This document shows, in pieces, positions 37,903 to 48,991 of a stretch of 64,000 nucleotides of DNA. Numbering within the stretch: position 1 is the first letter of the stretch; each line of letters opens with the position of its first letter. The notes beneath the pieces were generated by a model. It made no database searches and was not told the origin of the DNA. It worked only from the letters and a program-made list of their open reading frames with translations. Source of the stretch: Escherichia marmotae (GTDB lineage Bacteria > Pseudomonadota > Gammaproteobacteria > Enterobacterales > Enterobacteriaceae); assembly GCF_002900365.1 (NCBI RefSeq), contig NZ_CP025979.1, positions 1,984,001 to 2,048,000 on the forward strand, in the 5' to 3' direction. Position numbers and translations under genes: made by a program.

Positions 37903-39351
37903 TTACGGGCGATACACTTTCACATTCTTAAAGCCCTGCTCGCGCAGATAGAGCGCCTGCAAGCGGCTCATCACCCCGCGCTCACACCACAACAGCCAGG
38001 TTTTGCTCTGGTCGAGATCGCCAAATTTAGTGCTCAATTTGTAGAACGGCAGGGAAACTACATCGATCCCTTCGACTTTCAGCGGTTTATCTTCCTGTTC
38101 ATCGATAGAGCGAATATCGAGGATCACGTCATTCGGGCCGAAGCCATTGACGGTTTCCACTTCCACCACTTCCTGCTCGGTCTGCTGGGCGATTTCGCGA
38201 ATATCAACGTTATTCGCTTCCTCAACCACTTTGTCGAGAATGCTGAAGTCGAACTTCTCTTCTTCCGCTTCAATCTTCGACTTAACCGCTTTCACCGTCG
38301 GGCTTTTGGAGATCACGCCGCAATATTCCGGCATCGTGCGGGCAAAGTCTTCAGTGCCAATCTGACGAGCAAGGTTAATGATGTGCTCTTTGTCGTAAGA
38401 GATCAGCGGACGCAGGATTAGCGTGTCAGAAACGTTATCAATCAGACGCAGGTTGGTCAGCGTCTGACTGGACACCTGGCCCAACGCCTCGCCGGTCACC
38501 AGCGCCTGTACGCCGTAACGCTCAGCCACTTTAGATGCGGCTCGCACCATCATACGTTTGAGAATGACGCCCATCTGACCGTCGTCGATTTTCTCAAGAA
38601 TTTCACCGACTACCGGTTCGAAGTTAATGGCGACAACACGCACGCGGTGAGAGCTGCCAAAGCGATTCCACAGATAATGTGCCACCTGACGAACACCAAT
38701 TTCGTGTGCCGCGCCGCCGAGGTTAAAGAAGCAGTAATGCACACGGCAACCGCGGCGCATCAGCATATAACTGGAAACGCCAGAGTCGAAACCACCAGAG
38801 ATCAGCGACAGCACATCTTCCTGGGTGCCTATCGGGAAACCACCAATACCTTCGTAGCGGCCTTTGATCAGCAGCAGACGATCGTCTTCCACTTCCAGAT
38901 GGACAGTCACATCCGGGTTAGTCAGCTTCACGCGAGCGGATTCAATATGTTGATTCAAGCCACCGCCGACGTAACGTTCCACATCAATCGAGCTAAAATC
39001 GTGCTTACCGCGACGCTTCACGCGTACACAGAAGGTCTTACCTTCCAGTTGGTCACGGTACTGAACCAACGCTTTCTCGAAAATATCGTGCATGTCGGTA
39101 AACGGCACGTCTTCGACTTCGAGAATATGGTGGATACCCGGAATGCGGGTCAAAGCGTCGCGAATTGCCAGACGCTGGTTTTCATCTTTCGCGCGAACTT
39201 CGATGTTATCCCAGTGACGGACAACTGCGAGCGTCTCATCATAGTGCTTTAAAACGTTACGAATATTCCCGGTAAGGATTTTTATAAAGCGCAAGCGCAC
39301 AGATTGGCTCTTGATGGTGATTTCCGGGAACAATTTAATGATAAACTTCAT
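37903..39351 (-). CDS. thiI: tRNA 4-thiouridine synthase / thiazole sulfurtransferase ThiI
   Basis: A 482-residue enzyme with an N-terminal ferredoxin-like plus THUMP RNA-binding region (about 1-165), a PP-loop ATPase domain (SGGFDSGVSSYML near residue 180) and a C-terminal rhodanese domain with the persulfide cysteine in LWCERGVMS (Cys456). It transfers sulfur to U8 of tRNA and to ThiS for thiazole synthesis. The PP-loop domain also holds Cys344 (EYCGV). It is divergent from xseB-ispA-dxs; Dxs supplies a further thiazole precursor, which makes this neighbourhood functionally sensible. Confidence 0.97.
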   Translation of the reverse strand: MKFIIKLFPEITIKSQSVRLRFIKILTGNIRNVLKHYDETLAVVRHWDNIEVRAKDENQRLAIRDALTRIPGIHHILEVEDVPFTDMHDIFEKALVQYRDQLEGKTFCVRVKRRGKHDFSSIDVERYVGGGLNQHIESARVKLTNPDVTVHLEVEDDRLLLIKGRYEGIGGFPIGTQEDVLSLISGGFDSGVSSYMLMRRGCRVHYCFFNLGGAAHEIGVRQVAHYLWNRFGSSHRVRVVAINFEPVVGEILEKIDDGQMGVILKRMMVRAASKVAERYGVQALVTGEALGQVSSQTLTNLRLIDNVSDTLILRPLISYDKEHIINLARQIGTEDFARTMPEYCGVISKSPTVKAVKSKIEAEEEKFDFSILDKVVEEANNVDIREIAQQTEQEVVEVETVNGFGPNDVILDIRSIDEQEDKPLKVEGIDVVSLPFYKLSTKFGDLDQSKTWLLWCERGVMSRLQALYLREQGFKNVKVYRP

Positions 39352-39556
39352 GGCGGCAATGGTTCTTTGGCAAGTCTTAAGCGACTTGTTTGGGGAAAAA
39401 TACAGCAGCCCACACCTGCGGCTGCATCCAGGCGTGGAAGTATACCACTAACATCGCTTTGCTGCGCATATCACCTTACCATTGCGCGTTATTTGCTATT
39501 TGCCCTGAGTCCGTTACCATGACGGGGCGTAAAATATTGAGAGTCAGACATTCATT

Positions 39557-39799
39557 ATGCCGAAGAAAAATGAGGCGCCCGCCAGCTTTGAAAAGGCGCT
39601 AAGCGAGCTGGAACAGATTGTGACCCGTCTGGAAAGTGGCGACCTGCCGCTGGAAGAGGCACTGAATGAGTTCGAACGTGGCGTGCAGCTTGCACGTCAG
39701 GGGCAGGCCAAATTACAACAAGCCGAACAGCGCGTACAGATCCTGCTGTCTGACAACGAAGACGCCTCTCCAACACCTTTTACACCGGACAATGAGTAA
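39557..39799 (+). CDS. xseB: Exodeoxyribonuclease VII small subunit
   Basis: An 80-residue helical subunit of exonuclease VII, which degrades single-stranded DNA to oligonucleotides together with XseA. The FEKALSELEQIVTRLE and GDLPLEEALNEFERGV segments form the family's two-helix coiled coil. Its TAA stop overlaps the ispA start in TAATG, indicating translational coupling in the xseB-ispA-dxs operon. Confidence 0.96.
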   Translation: MPKKNEAPASFEKALSELEQIVTRLESGDLPLEEALNEFERGVQLARQGQAKLQQAEQRVQILLSDNEDASPTPFTPDNE

Positions 39800-40698
39800 T
39801 GGACTTTCCGCAGCAACTCGAAGCCTGCGTTAAGCAGGCCAACCAGGCGCTGAGCCGTTTTATCGCCCCACTGCCCTTTCAGAACACTCCCGTGGTAGAA
39901 ACCATGCAGTATGGCGCATTATTAGGTGGTAAGCGCCTGCGACCTTTCCTGGTTTATGCTACTGGTCAAATGCTCGGCGTAAGTCTGAATACTTTGGACG
40001 CACCAGCAGCAGCCGTAGAGTGTATCCACGCTTACTCATTAATTCATGATGATCTACCGGCAATGGATGATGACGATTTACGTCGTGGTTTACCCACCTG
40101 TCATGTGAAGTTTGGCGAAGCGAACGCCATCCTCGCCGGGGATGCTTTACAAACGTTAGCATTCTCGATTTTAAGCGATGCGGATATGCCAGAAGTTTCA
40201 GACCGTGACAGAATCGCGATGATTTCAGAACTGGCAAATGCCAGCGGTATTGCCGGAATGTGTGGCGGCCAGGCGTTAGATTTAGACGCGGAAGGCAAAC
40301 ACGTACCTCTGGACGCACTTGAACGTATTCATCGTCATAAAACAGGTGCGTTAATTCGTGCCGCCGTTCGTCTTGGTGCGTTAAGCGCCGGAGATAAAGG
40401 ACGTCATGCCCTGCCAATACTCGACAAGTATGCAGAGAGCATCGGTCTTGCCTTCCAGGTTCAGGATGACATCCTGGATGTGGTGGGAGATACTGCAACG
40501 TTGGGTAAACGTCAGGGTGCCGACCAGCAGCTTGGCAAAAGTACTTACCCTGCACTTCTGGGACTTGAGCAAGCCCGGAAGAAAGCCAGAGATCTTATCG
40601 ACGATGCTCGCCAGTCGCTGAAACAACTGGCTGAACAGTCGCTCGATACCTCGGCACTGGAAGCGCTAGCGGACTACATTATCCAGCGTAATAAATAA
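39799..40698 (+). CDS. ispA: Farnesyl diphosphate synthase
   Basis: A 299-residue trans-prenyltransferase making geranyl and then farnesyl diphosphate from IPP and DMAPP. The first Asp-rich motif DDLPAMDDDD and the second DDILD that bind magnesium-diphosphate are intact, with GGKRLRP near the N-terminus. The product feeds ubiquinone, undecaprenol and heme O synthesis (CyoE, also in this window). Directly coupled to xseB; dxs follows after 24 bp. Confidence 0.97.
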   Translation: MDFPQQLEACVKQANQALSRFIAPLPFQNTPVVETMQYGALLGGKRLRPFLVYATGQMLGVSLNTLDAPAAAVECIHAYSLIHDDLPAMDDDDLRRGLPTCHVKFGEANAILAGDALQTLAFSILSDADMPEVSDRDRIAMISELANASGIAGMCGGQALDLDAEGKHVPLDALERIHRHKTGALIRAAVRLGALSAGDKGRHALPILDKYAESIGLAFQVQDDILDVVGDTATLGKRQGADQQLGKSTYPALLGLEQARKKARDLIDDARQSLKQLAEQSLDTSALEALADYIIQRNK

Positions 40699-40722
40699 AC
40701 AATAAGTATTAATAGGCCTCTG

Positions 40723-42585
<1,863 letters not shown>

Positions 42586-42623
42586 TCCCTACTCCACTCC
42601 TGCTATGCTTAAAAGATTGTTCA

Positions 42624-42827
42624 TAGACTCTAAATAATTCGAGTTGCAGGAAGGCGGCAAACGAGTGAAGCCCCAGGAGCTTACATAAGTAAGTGACTGG
42701 GGTGAACGACAAATCCGCATGGAGCGGATTTGAACGCTGTTTGCAGCGGCCCTGTTAAGGGTGAGGCCATGGATGGGCCGAATAACTTGCAGCCGCAGCA
42801 CATGCAACTTGAAGTATGACGAGTATA
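42624..42827 (+). repeat. ERIC (IRU) element, long variant, dxs-yajO
   Basis: The core at about 42665-42706 matches the ERIC consensus (CCCCAGGAGCTTACAT and AAGTAAGTGACTGGGGTGA). The ends form imperfect inverted repeats (16 of 21 positions from 42628 and 42823) and are bounded by TA dinucleotides. At about 200 bp it is longer than the 127-bp standard, fitting the variants with an internal insertion of roughly 70 bp. Internal hairpins include AAATCCG…CGGATTT and CGCTG…CAGCG. It ends 18 bp before the yajO start codon, so it probably forms part of that leader. Confidence 0.92.
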
Positions 42828-42841
42828 ACGGGAGTGGCAGC

Positions 42842-43816
42842 ATGCAATACAACCTCTTAGGGAAAACCGACCTTCGCGTTTCCCGACTTTGCCTCGGCTG
42901 TATGACCTTTGGCGAGCCAGATCGCGGTAATCACGCATGGACGCTGCCGGAAGAAAGCAGTCGCCCAATAATCAAACGCGCCCTTGAGGGCGGCATTAAC
43001 TTTTTTGATACCGCGAATAGCTATTCCGATGGCAGCAGCGAAGAGATCGTCGGTCGCGCATTGCGGGATTTCGCCCGTCGCGATGACGTGGTCGTCGCGA
43101 CAAAAGTTTTCCATCGTGTCGGTGACTTACCAGAAGGATTATCCCGCACGCAAATTTTGCGCTCTATTGACGACAGCCTGCGTCGTCTCGGCATGGATTA
43201 TGTCGATATCCTGCAAATTCATCGCTGGGATTACAACACGCCGATTGAAGAGACGCTTGAAGCCCTGAACGACGTCGTAAAAGCCGGAAAAGCGCGTTAT
43301 ATCGGCGCGTCATCAATGTACGCCTCCCAGTTTGCTCAGGCGTTGGAACTGCAAAAACAGCACGGCTGGGCGCAGTTTGTCAGTATGCAGGATCACTATA
43401 ATCTGATTTATCGTGAAGAAGAGCGCGAGATGCTGCCGCTGTGTTATCAGGAAGGCGTGGCGGTTATTCCGTGGAGCCCGCTGGCACGGGGCCGTCTGAC
43501 GCGTCCGTGGGGTGAAACCACTGCACGACTGGTTTCTGACGAAGTGGGAAAAAATCTCTATAAAGAAAGCGATGAGAATGACGCGCAAATAGCTGCCCGT
43601 TTAGCCGGTGTAAGTGAAGAACTGGGCGTTACGCGGGCACAAGTCGCACTGGCATGGCTATTGAGCAAACCCGGCATTGCCGCACCGATTATCGGAACTT
43701 CGCGGGAAGAACAGCTAGATGAGTTACTGAATGCGGTGGATATCACGTTGAAGCCGGAACAAATTGCCGAGCTGGAAACGCCATATAAACCACATCCGAT
43801 AGTGGGATTTAAATAG
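42842..43816 (+). CDS. yajO: Aldo-keto reductase YajO
   Basis: A 324-residue NADPH-dependent aldo-keto reductase (TIM barrel). The catalytic tetrad Asp-Tyr-Lys-His is visible: FFDTANSYSDG, ATKVFH and ILQIHRWD; the cofactor region IGTSREEQLDELLNA lies near the C-terminus. The E. coli enzyme has been linked to 1-deoxyxylulose 5-phosphate/thiamin-related and xylose reductase activities, so a metabolic tie to dxs is possible but not shown here. The start MQYNLLGKTDL at 42842 follows GGGAG; the longer frame begins inside the ERIC repeat and is rejected. Confidence 0.93.
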   Translation: MQYNLLGKTDLRVSRLCLGCMTFGEPDRGNHAWTLPEESSRPIIKRALEGGINFFDTANSYSDGSSEEIVGRALRDFARRDDVVVATKVFHRVGDLPEGLSRTQILRSIDDSLRRLGMDYVDILQIHRWDYNTPIEETLEALNDVVKAGKARYIGASSMYASQFAQALELQKQHGWAQFVSMQDHYNLIYREEEREMLPLCYQEGVAVIPWSPLARGRLTRPWGETTARLVSDEVGKNLYKESDENDAQIAARLAGVSEELGVTRAQVALAWLLSKPGIAAPIIGTSREEQLDELLNAVDITLKPEQIAELETPYKPHPIVGFK

Positions 43817-43824
43817 GTATGCAG

Positions 43825-43901
43825 GTCTGATAAGACGCGGCAAGCGTCATATCAGACATCGCGCACAACCGCCGGATGCAGCGTGAACGCCTTACCCGGC
43901 C
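43825..43901. repeat. BIME between yajO and pgpA
   Basis: Two REP-type units, TCTGATAAGACGC…GCGTCATATCAGA (43825-43856) and GCCGGATGC…GCCTTACCCGGCC (about 43871-43900), lie in the gap between convergent genes. Confidence 0.8.
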
Positions 43902-43903
43902 TG

Positions 43904-44419
43904 CTACAGAATACCCATCGGCCAGTGATGGCCGATAAAATAGAGTATTCCAGCGGAAATCACTCCGGCGACAATATCGTCGATCATGATCCCCATGCCA
44001 CCATGCACATTGCGATCAAACCAGCGGATCGGCCACGGTTTCCACATATCCAGAATCCGGAAAATGACAAACCCGGCAGCGACCCACTGCCAGTCATTGG
44101 TCGGCAGCGCCATCAGGGTGATCCACATGCCGATAAACTCATCCCAGACGATACTGCCGTGATCGTGCACACCCATATCTTTCGCCGTCTGATGGCAAAG
44201 ATAGACGCCGATGCAGATCCCCAGCATTACCACCAGTGAGTAGAGTTGCCAGGGCAAAAAAGTCATCAGATACCAGAAGGGGATCGCCGCCAGCGAGCCC
44301 ATCGTACCTGGAACAATCGGGCTTAACCCACTCCCAAACCCCGTAGCCAACAAGTGCCACGGGTTACTCATCTTCAGGCGACTTTTCGCGACATCTTTAT
44401 GGCGTGGCAAAATGGTCAT
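43904..44419 (-). CDS. pgpA: Phosphatidylglycerophosphatase A
   Basis: A 171-residue inner-membrane phosphatase that dephosphorylates phosphatidylglycerol phosphate in phospholipid synthesis. Conserved PgpA motifs are present: GFGSGLSPIVPGTMGSL near residue 27, VWDEFIGMWITL and RILDMWKPWPI, with several membrane helices. It starts MTILPRHKDVAKS at 44419 and overlaps the end of thiL by 23 bp. The C-terminus ends HHWPMGIL, one residue shorter than K-12 as I recall. Last gene of the nrdR-ribD-ribE-nusB-thiL-pgpA cluster. Confidence 0.95.
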   Translation of the reverse strand: MTILPRHKDVAKSRLKMSNPWHLLATGFGSGLSPIVPGTMGSLAAIPFWYLMTFLPWQLYSLVVMLGICIGVYLCHQTAKDMGVHDHGSIVWDEFIGMWITLMALPTNDWQWVAAGFVIFRILDMWKPWPIRWFDRNVHGGMGIMIDDIVAGVISAGILYFIGHHWPMGIL

Positions 44420-45374
44420 ATCCTTTCCAGTCAACCGTGACAGATTCGCCGTCACGCACAAAACAAAGCCCTTCGATATCGGCGGTCATTTGCCCGATAC
44501 AAGTAAACGGTACGCCCAGGTGCCCCAGAGCAACATCCAGCGCGCCACGGTTAAGCTCCGGCACAGTAAAGCACAACTCATAATCTTCGCCACCAGAGAG
44601 CGCCCAACGCAGCGCCTGTTCCGGTTCAACATGACGTGAAAGTGCGTCAGAGAATGGCAACAATGTCAGATCAATTCGTGCGCCGCAGTCGCTGGCTTTC
44701 ACGATATGCCCGAGATCGGAGATCAGACCGTCAGAGAGATCGATGGCTGAACTCGCCAGATCGCGCAGTGCCTGCCCCTGTAAAATACGCGGCGATGGGC
44801 GGAGATGACGTTTTATTAAATACTCCGCATCTTTAGCATCTGCAACCTGCAAACGGTTTTGCAAAATCGCCAGCCCGGCGGCGCTATCGCCCGGCGTACC
44901 GGTCACATAGATCCAGTCACCCGGTTTCGCACCTGAGCGCGTTAAAGCTCGTCCCATCGGGACAAAGCCGTGGATACCCAACGTCATTGATAGCGGTCCA
45001 CGCGTGGTATCGCCGCCAATGAGCTGCATATCGTAATAATTGAGGAGCTCGAAAAGACTGTCGCTGAAGGATTCAAGCCACGCTTCGTCCACGTTCGGTA
45101 AAGTCAATGCCAGCGTCAGCCAGGCTGGATCGGCACCCATCGCCGCCAGATCGCTTAAGTTTACCGCCAGTGCTTTATACGCCAGATCAGCAGGATCGAT
45201 GTCAGGGAGGAAATGGTTACCCGCCACCAGCGTATCAGTGCTGATTGCCAGGGTCTGTTTCTCGGGGATATTGAGAAGTGCACAATCGTCACCGATGCCA
45301 AGTTCGACATCAAGACGAGAGCTTCTTACTCGGTCAAAATAACGGGCAATCAGGGAGAACTCGCCACATGCCAT
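44397..45374 (-). CDS. thiL: Thiamin-monophosphate kinase
   Basis: A 325-residue PurM/HypE-type ATPase that phosphorylates thiamin monophosphate to the active cofactor thiamin diphosphate. The N-terminal GIGDDCALL motif and GGDTTRGPLSMTLGIHG region bind ATP and magnesium; DLSDGLISDLGHI and ALSGGEDYELCF are the C-terminal family motifs. GAGG precedes the ATG at 45374. It lies 77 bp after nusB across a strong terminator-like hairpin, and overlaps pgpA by 23 bp. Confidence 0.96.
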   Translation of the reverse strand: MACGEFSLIARYFDRVRSSRLDVELGIGDDCALLNIPEKQTLAISTDTLVAGNHFLPDIDPADLAYKALAVNLSDLAAMGADPAWLTLALTLPNVDEAWLESFSDSLFELLNYYDMQLIGGDTTRGPLSMTLGIHGFVPMGRALTRSGAKPGDWIYVTGTPGDSAAGLAILQNRLQVADAKDAEYLIKRHLRPSPRILQGQALRDLASSAIDLSDGLISDLGHIVKASDCGARIDLTLLPFSDALSRHVEPEQALRWALSGGEDYELCFTVPELNRGALDVALGHLGVPFTCIGQMTADIEGLCFVRDGESVTVDWKGYDHFATP

Positions 45375-45392
45375 ACGTTACGCCTCAGCAGG

Positions 45393-45446
45393 TAAAAAAG
45401 AAAAGGCCGGCGAGTGCGGAACTGTTTTCCGTTACTCTACCGGCCT
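45393..45446 (-). terminator. Terminator-like hairpin between nusB and thiL
   Basis: On the minus strand AGGCCGGTAGAGTAACGGAA pairs imperfectly with TTCCGCACTCGCCGGCCT and is followed by TTTTCTTTTTT. It lies within an otherwise continuous gene cluster, so it may partly uncouple thiL-pgpA from the upstream genes. Confidence 0.82.
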
Positions 45447-45451
45447 GGATA

Positions 45452-45871
45452 TCACTTTTTGTTAGGGCGAATCACAGGTGCTGCTTTATCGAGTACACCG
45501 TTGACGAACTTATGGCTGTCTTCTGCGCCGAACGATTTCGCCAGCTTGATCGCTTCGTTAATAGCCACTTTGTACGGCACATCGCTACGTTTAGACAGCT
45601 CGTACAGTGCAATGCGCAGTACCGCTTTTTCTACCTGGCCCAGCTCTTCCAGCAGGCGAGACAGATATGGCTTCATCAGTCCGTCGAGGTATGCGGTGTT
45701 AGTCGCCACCCCGGCCAGCAGCTCACGGAAGTACAGGATGTCAACGTCTTTTACATCCTGTTCAGCCAGGAACTGGTATTCAACATCAGCGATGTCGTTC
45801 TGGGACAACTGCCAAGAGTAGAGCGCCTGGACGGCACACTCACGAGCGCGGCGACGAGCAGCAGGTTTCAC
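45452..45871 (-). CDS. nusB: Transcription antitermination factor NusB
   Basis: A 139-residue all-helical RNA-binding protein that, with NusE (ribosomal S10), recognises boxA RNA in rRNA and phage lambda antitermination. The Arg-rich N-terminus MKPAARRRARECAVQALYSW and the later VPYKVAINEAIKLAKSFG region are the family signatures. It follows ribE by 19 bp, the common ribE-nusB pairing, and is followed by a terminator-like hairpin. Confidence 0.97.
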   Translation of the reverse strand: MKPAARRRARECAVQALYSWQLSQNDIADVEYQFLAEQDVKDVDILYFRELLAGVATNTAYLDGLMKPYLSRLLEELGQVEKAVLRIALYELSKRSDVPYKVAINEAIKLAKSFGAEDSHKFVNGVLDKAAPVIRPNKK

Positions 45872-45890
45872 GGATTTCCCCTTACTAATT

Positions 45891-46361
45891 TCAGGCCTTG
45901 ATGGCTTTCAATACATTAATCATTTCAAGCGCGGTCAGTGCAGCTTCTGCACCTTTGTTACCAGCTTTGGTGCCAGCACGTTCGATCGCTTGTTCAATGC
46001 TTTCGGTGGTCAACACACCAAAAGCAACCGGAATTTCGCTGTCCTGGGCAACATGCGCCAGGCCGTTGCTTGCACCGCCAGCGACATATTCAAAGTGGGC
46101 AGTGCCACCACGAATAACGGTTCCCAACGCAATCACCGCGTCGTATTTACCGGTTTTTGCCAGTGCACCTGCCGCCAGCGGCAGCTCATAGGCACCAGGC
46201 ACCCAAACAACGGTAATGTTTTCATCTTTTACCTGACCGATACGTTTCAGTGCGTCAATCGCACCTTCCAGCAGGCTGTCATTGATAAAGTTGTTGAAAC
46301 GCGCAATGGTGATGGCGACGCGAGCGTCCGGGGTAGCAACGTTAGCTTCAATAATGTTCAT
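45891..46361 (-). CDS. ribE: 6,7-dimethyl-8-ribityllumazine synthase
   Basis: A 156-residue lumazine synthase (also called RibH) that joins 5-amino-6-ribitylaminouracil with dihydroxybutanone phosphate in riboflavin synthesis and assembles into a 60-subunit capsid. The motifs [31 protein letters not shown] and [15 protein letters not shown] carry the active-site residues, including the catalytic His in the GGTAHFE part. CGAAGGAA precedes the start. It lies 87 bp downstream of ribD and directly before nusB. Confidence 0.97.
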
Positions 46362-46448
46362 TTTTTTCCTTCGGGTTCGAGTATGGCCCCGCAGGGGGCG
46401 GATTTTAGCATAATATTTCGTGCGCTGCTTCCCTTTCGAGCCGGGAGA

Positions 46449-47552
46449 TCATGCGCCCACTAAATGCAGGCAAACATCCGGGCCTACATGACGTATCTCT
46501 TTGAATTTAAATTGGGGCGCGTCGGCTAATTTCTCAAGCCCCGGCAGCGTACATAATCCGCGGGCGTCACTGCCTAATAGTTTAGGTGCGATATAGACAA
46601 TCAGTTCATCGACTAAACCCGCCTGTAGCAGTGCTCCTGCGAGCGTTGGCCCCGCTTCCACCCAGATGCTGTTAATTTGCTGTTTACCCAGTTGCATCAT
46701 CAGCACAACCAGATCCAGATGACCTTTATGTTCTGGAATCAGCAAGGTGCGCACCGTTTCCGGCCATTCACGAGAATCATCCTGAGTGCGCGCGAACCAG
46801 GTTTCACCCGGCTGCTGCACAATGCGATGTTCCGGCGTTACGCGATTTTGGCTATCAATCACAATGCGTACCGGCTGGCGTAGATTTTGTTGCGGATAAA
46901 GCGCCTGAGTTTGTTCATCCAGTTCAGACCAACGCACCGTTAAAGCCGGATCGTCCGCCAGCACCGTGGCGCTGCTGGTTAAAATGGCATGACTTTGCGC
47001 ACGCAAACGCTGAACATCGCGACGCGCCTGGGGTGAAGTGATCCACTGGCTTTCGCCGTTGGCCATCGCCGTGCGGCCATCAAGCGACGCGCCAAGTTTC
47101 AGTTGGATATAAGGAAAGCCAGTGCGCATCCGCTTAAGAAAGCCTTTATTCAACGGCTCGGCTTCGCTCATCATCAGGCCGTGGCTGACGTCAATCCCTG
47201 CTTGTTGCAGACGATAAAGTCCACGCCCTGCGACCTGCGGGTTAGGATCCTGCATTGCGGCAACCACACGCGCCACACCAGCAGCAATTAGCGCATCACA
47301 GCACGGTGGTGTACGACCATGATGGCTACAAGGTTCGAGTGTCACATACGCAGTTGCACCTTTGGCTTTTTCACCCGCCATGCGCAACGCGTGTACCTCG
47401 GCATGTGGTTCACCCGCACGGTGATGATAACCTTCACCGACAATTTCGCCATCTTTGACAATGACGCATCCGACATTCGGATTGGGATGCGTGGTGAAAC
47501 GTCCTCGTTGCGCCAGCTTTAGCGCCCGCGCCATGTAATACTCATCCTGCAC
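46449..47552 (-). CDS. ribD: Riboflavin biosynthesis deaminase/reductase RibD
   Basis: A 367-residue bifunctional enzyme for the second and third steps of riboflavin synthesis. The N-terminal deaminase domain (to about 145) has the zinc motifs HAEVHAL and PCSHHGRTPPC; the C-terminal NADPH reductase domain starts with IQLKLGASLDGRTA and has VEAGPTLAGALLQAGL. It begins 3 bp after the nrdR stop and is clearly in the same transcript. No FMN riboswitch is seen here. Confidence 0.97.
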   Translation of the reverse strand: MQDEYYMARALKLAQRGRFTTHPNPNVGCVIVKDGEIVGEGYHHRAGEPHAEVHALRMAGEKAKGATAYVTLEPCSHHGRTPPCCDALIAAGVARVVAAMQDPNPQVAGRGLYRLQQAGIDVSHGLMMSEAEPLNKGFLKRMRTGFPYIQLKLGASLDGRTAMANGESQWITSPQARRDVQRLRAQSHAILTSSATVLADDPALTVRWSELDEQTQALYPQQNLRQPVRIVIDSQNRVTPEHRIVQQPGETWFARTQDDSREWPETVRTLLIPEHKGHLDLVVLMMQLGKQQINSIWVEAGPTLAGALLQAGLVDELIVYIAPKLLGSDARGLCTLPGLEKLADAPQFKFKEIRHVGPDVCLHLVGA

Positions 47553-47555
47553 GGT

Positions 47556-48041
<486 letters not shown>

Positions 48042-48154
48042 TTACCCTGAACTGACGATACAACAAAGGCGCAACGCTTTTGAGACAAAGGATCGATGTT
48101 TTCGCTGCTTTTTCCCTCTACCATTAGGCTAATTGCGACAAGAAAGGGACAAGC

Positions 48155-48694
48155 ATGAACACTCACGTTTTTCGACTGCTCTTGCTGGGAAGCCTGTTCA
48201 GCTTAAGCGCCTGTGTACAGCAAAGCGAAGTACGACAGATGAAACAAAGCGTCAGCACGCTGAATCAAGAGATGACGCAACTCAATAAAGAGACCGTCAA
48301 AATCACTCAGCAAAACAGGCTGAATGCACAATCCAGCAGTGGGGTTTACCTTCTGCCGGGAGCAAAGACACCAGCGCGTCTGGAAAGCCAGATCGGCACC
48401 TTACGTATGTCGCTGGTGAATATTACGCCAAATGCAGATGGCACTACGCTGACGCTGCGTATTCAGGGCGAATCCAATGATCCCTTACCCGCGTTCAGCG
48501 GAACCGTTGAATATGGGAAAATTCAGGGAACAATTGACAACTTTCAGGAGCTCAATGTGCAGAATCAATTGATTAACGCCCCTGCCAGTGTCCTCGCGCC
48601 CAGTGATGTTGATATTCCGTTACAGTTAAATGGCATTTCAGTGGATCAGTTAGGCTTTATACGCATCCACGACATTCAACCTGTTATGCAGTAA
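48155..48694 (+). CDS. yajI: YajI family lipoprotein
   Basis: A 179-residue predicted lipoprotein. The signal sequence MNTHVFRLLLLGSLFSLSAC ends in the lipobox LSAC (Cys at residue 20), followed by Val, so outer-membrane sorting is expected. A short coiled coil (about 26-58, heptad-like QMKQSVSTLNQEMTQLNKET) precedes a DUF3251 domain. Function unknown. Divergent from nrdR and about 300 bp upstream of tsx. Confidence 0.92.
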   Translation: MNTHVFRLLLLGSLFSLSACVQQSEVRQMKQSVSTLNQEMTQLNKETVKITQQNRLNAQSSSGVYLLPGAKTPARLESQIGTLRMSLVNITPNADGTTLTLRIQGESNDPLPAFSGTVEYGKIQGTIDNFQELNVQNQLINAPASVLAPSDVDIPLQLNGISVDQLGFIRIHDIQPVMQ

Positions 48695-48837
48695 ACGTTT
48701 CGCGGGGCATTTTGTGTGTCCCGCAACATCTTTCCCCATCATTTTGTTATTCCGCTTACATCACCCGGATTGATAGTAAAAGTTTGCAACAAAGGTGAAA
48801 GTCAGTACAATCCCCGCCCGAATGTGTGTAAACGTGA

Positions 48838-48907
48838 ACGCAATCGATTACGTAAATGATAGAACTGTGAAACGAAACATATTTTTGTGAGCAATGATTT
48901 TTATAAT
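48838..48907 (+). promoter_or_regulatory. tsx promoter region with PurR-like and CRP-like sites
   Basis: TATAAT (48902-48907) is a perfect -10 box with a poor -35, typical of an activated promoter. TGTGA-N6-ACATA (48866-48881) is centred about 40 bp before the expected start and may be the CRP site. ACGCAATCGATTACGT (48838-48853) is a dyad matching 13 of 16 positions of the PurR operator consensus. CRP, CytR and DeoR control of tsx is known; the individual sites are my reading. Confidence 0.6.
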
Positions 48908-48991
48908 AGGCTCCTCTGTATACGAAATATTTAGAAACTCAATTTGCGCCTTTTTCACTCCCGTAAGGGATTTTCAAACAGTGGCATACAT

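Noticed and set aside
39352..39556. Possible thiamin (TPP) riboswitch between thiI and xseB
   Set aside because: No THI-box (CTGAGA…ACCTGATCTGG-type) sequence is visible on either strand.
42761..42841. N-terminal extension of YajO
   Set aside because: It lies in the ERIC repeat; the family start is the ATG at 42842 with GGGAG before it.
46362..46448. Possible FMN riboswitch in front of ribE or ribD
   Set aside because: The gap is only 87 bp and lacks the conserved RFN-element blocks; only a short GC-rich stem is seen.
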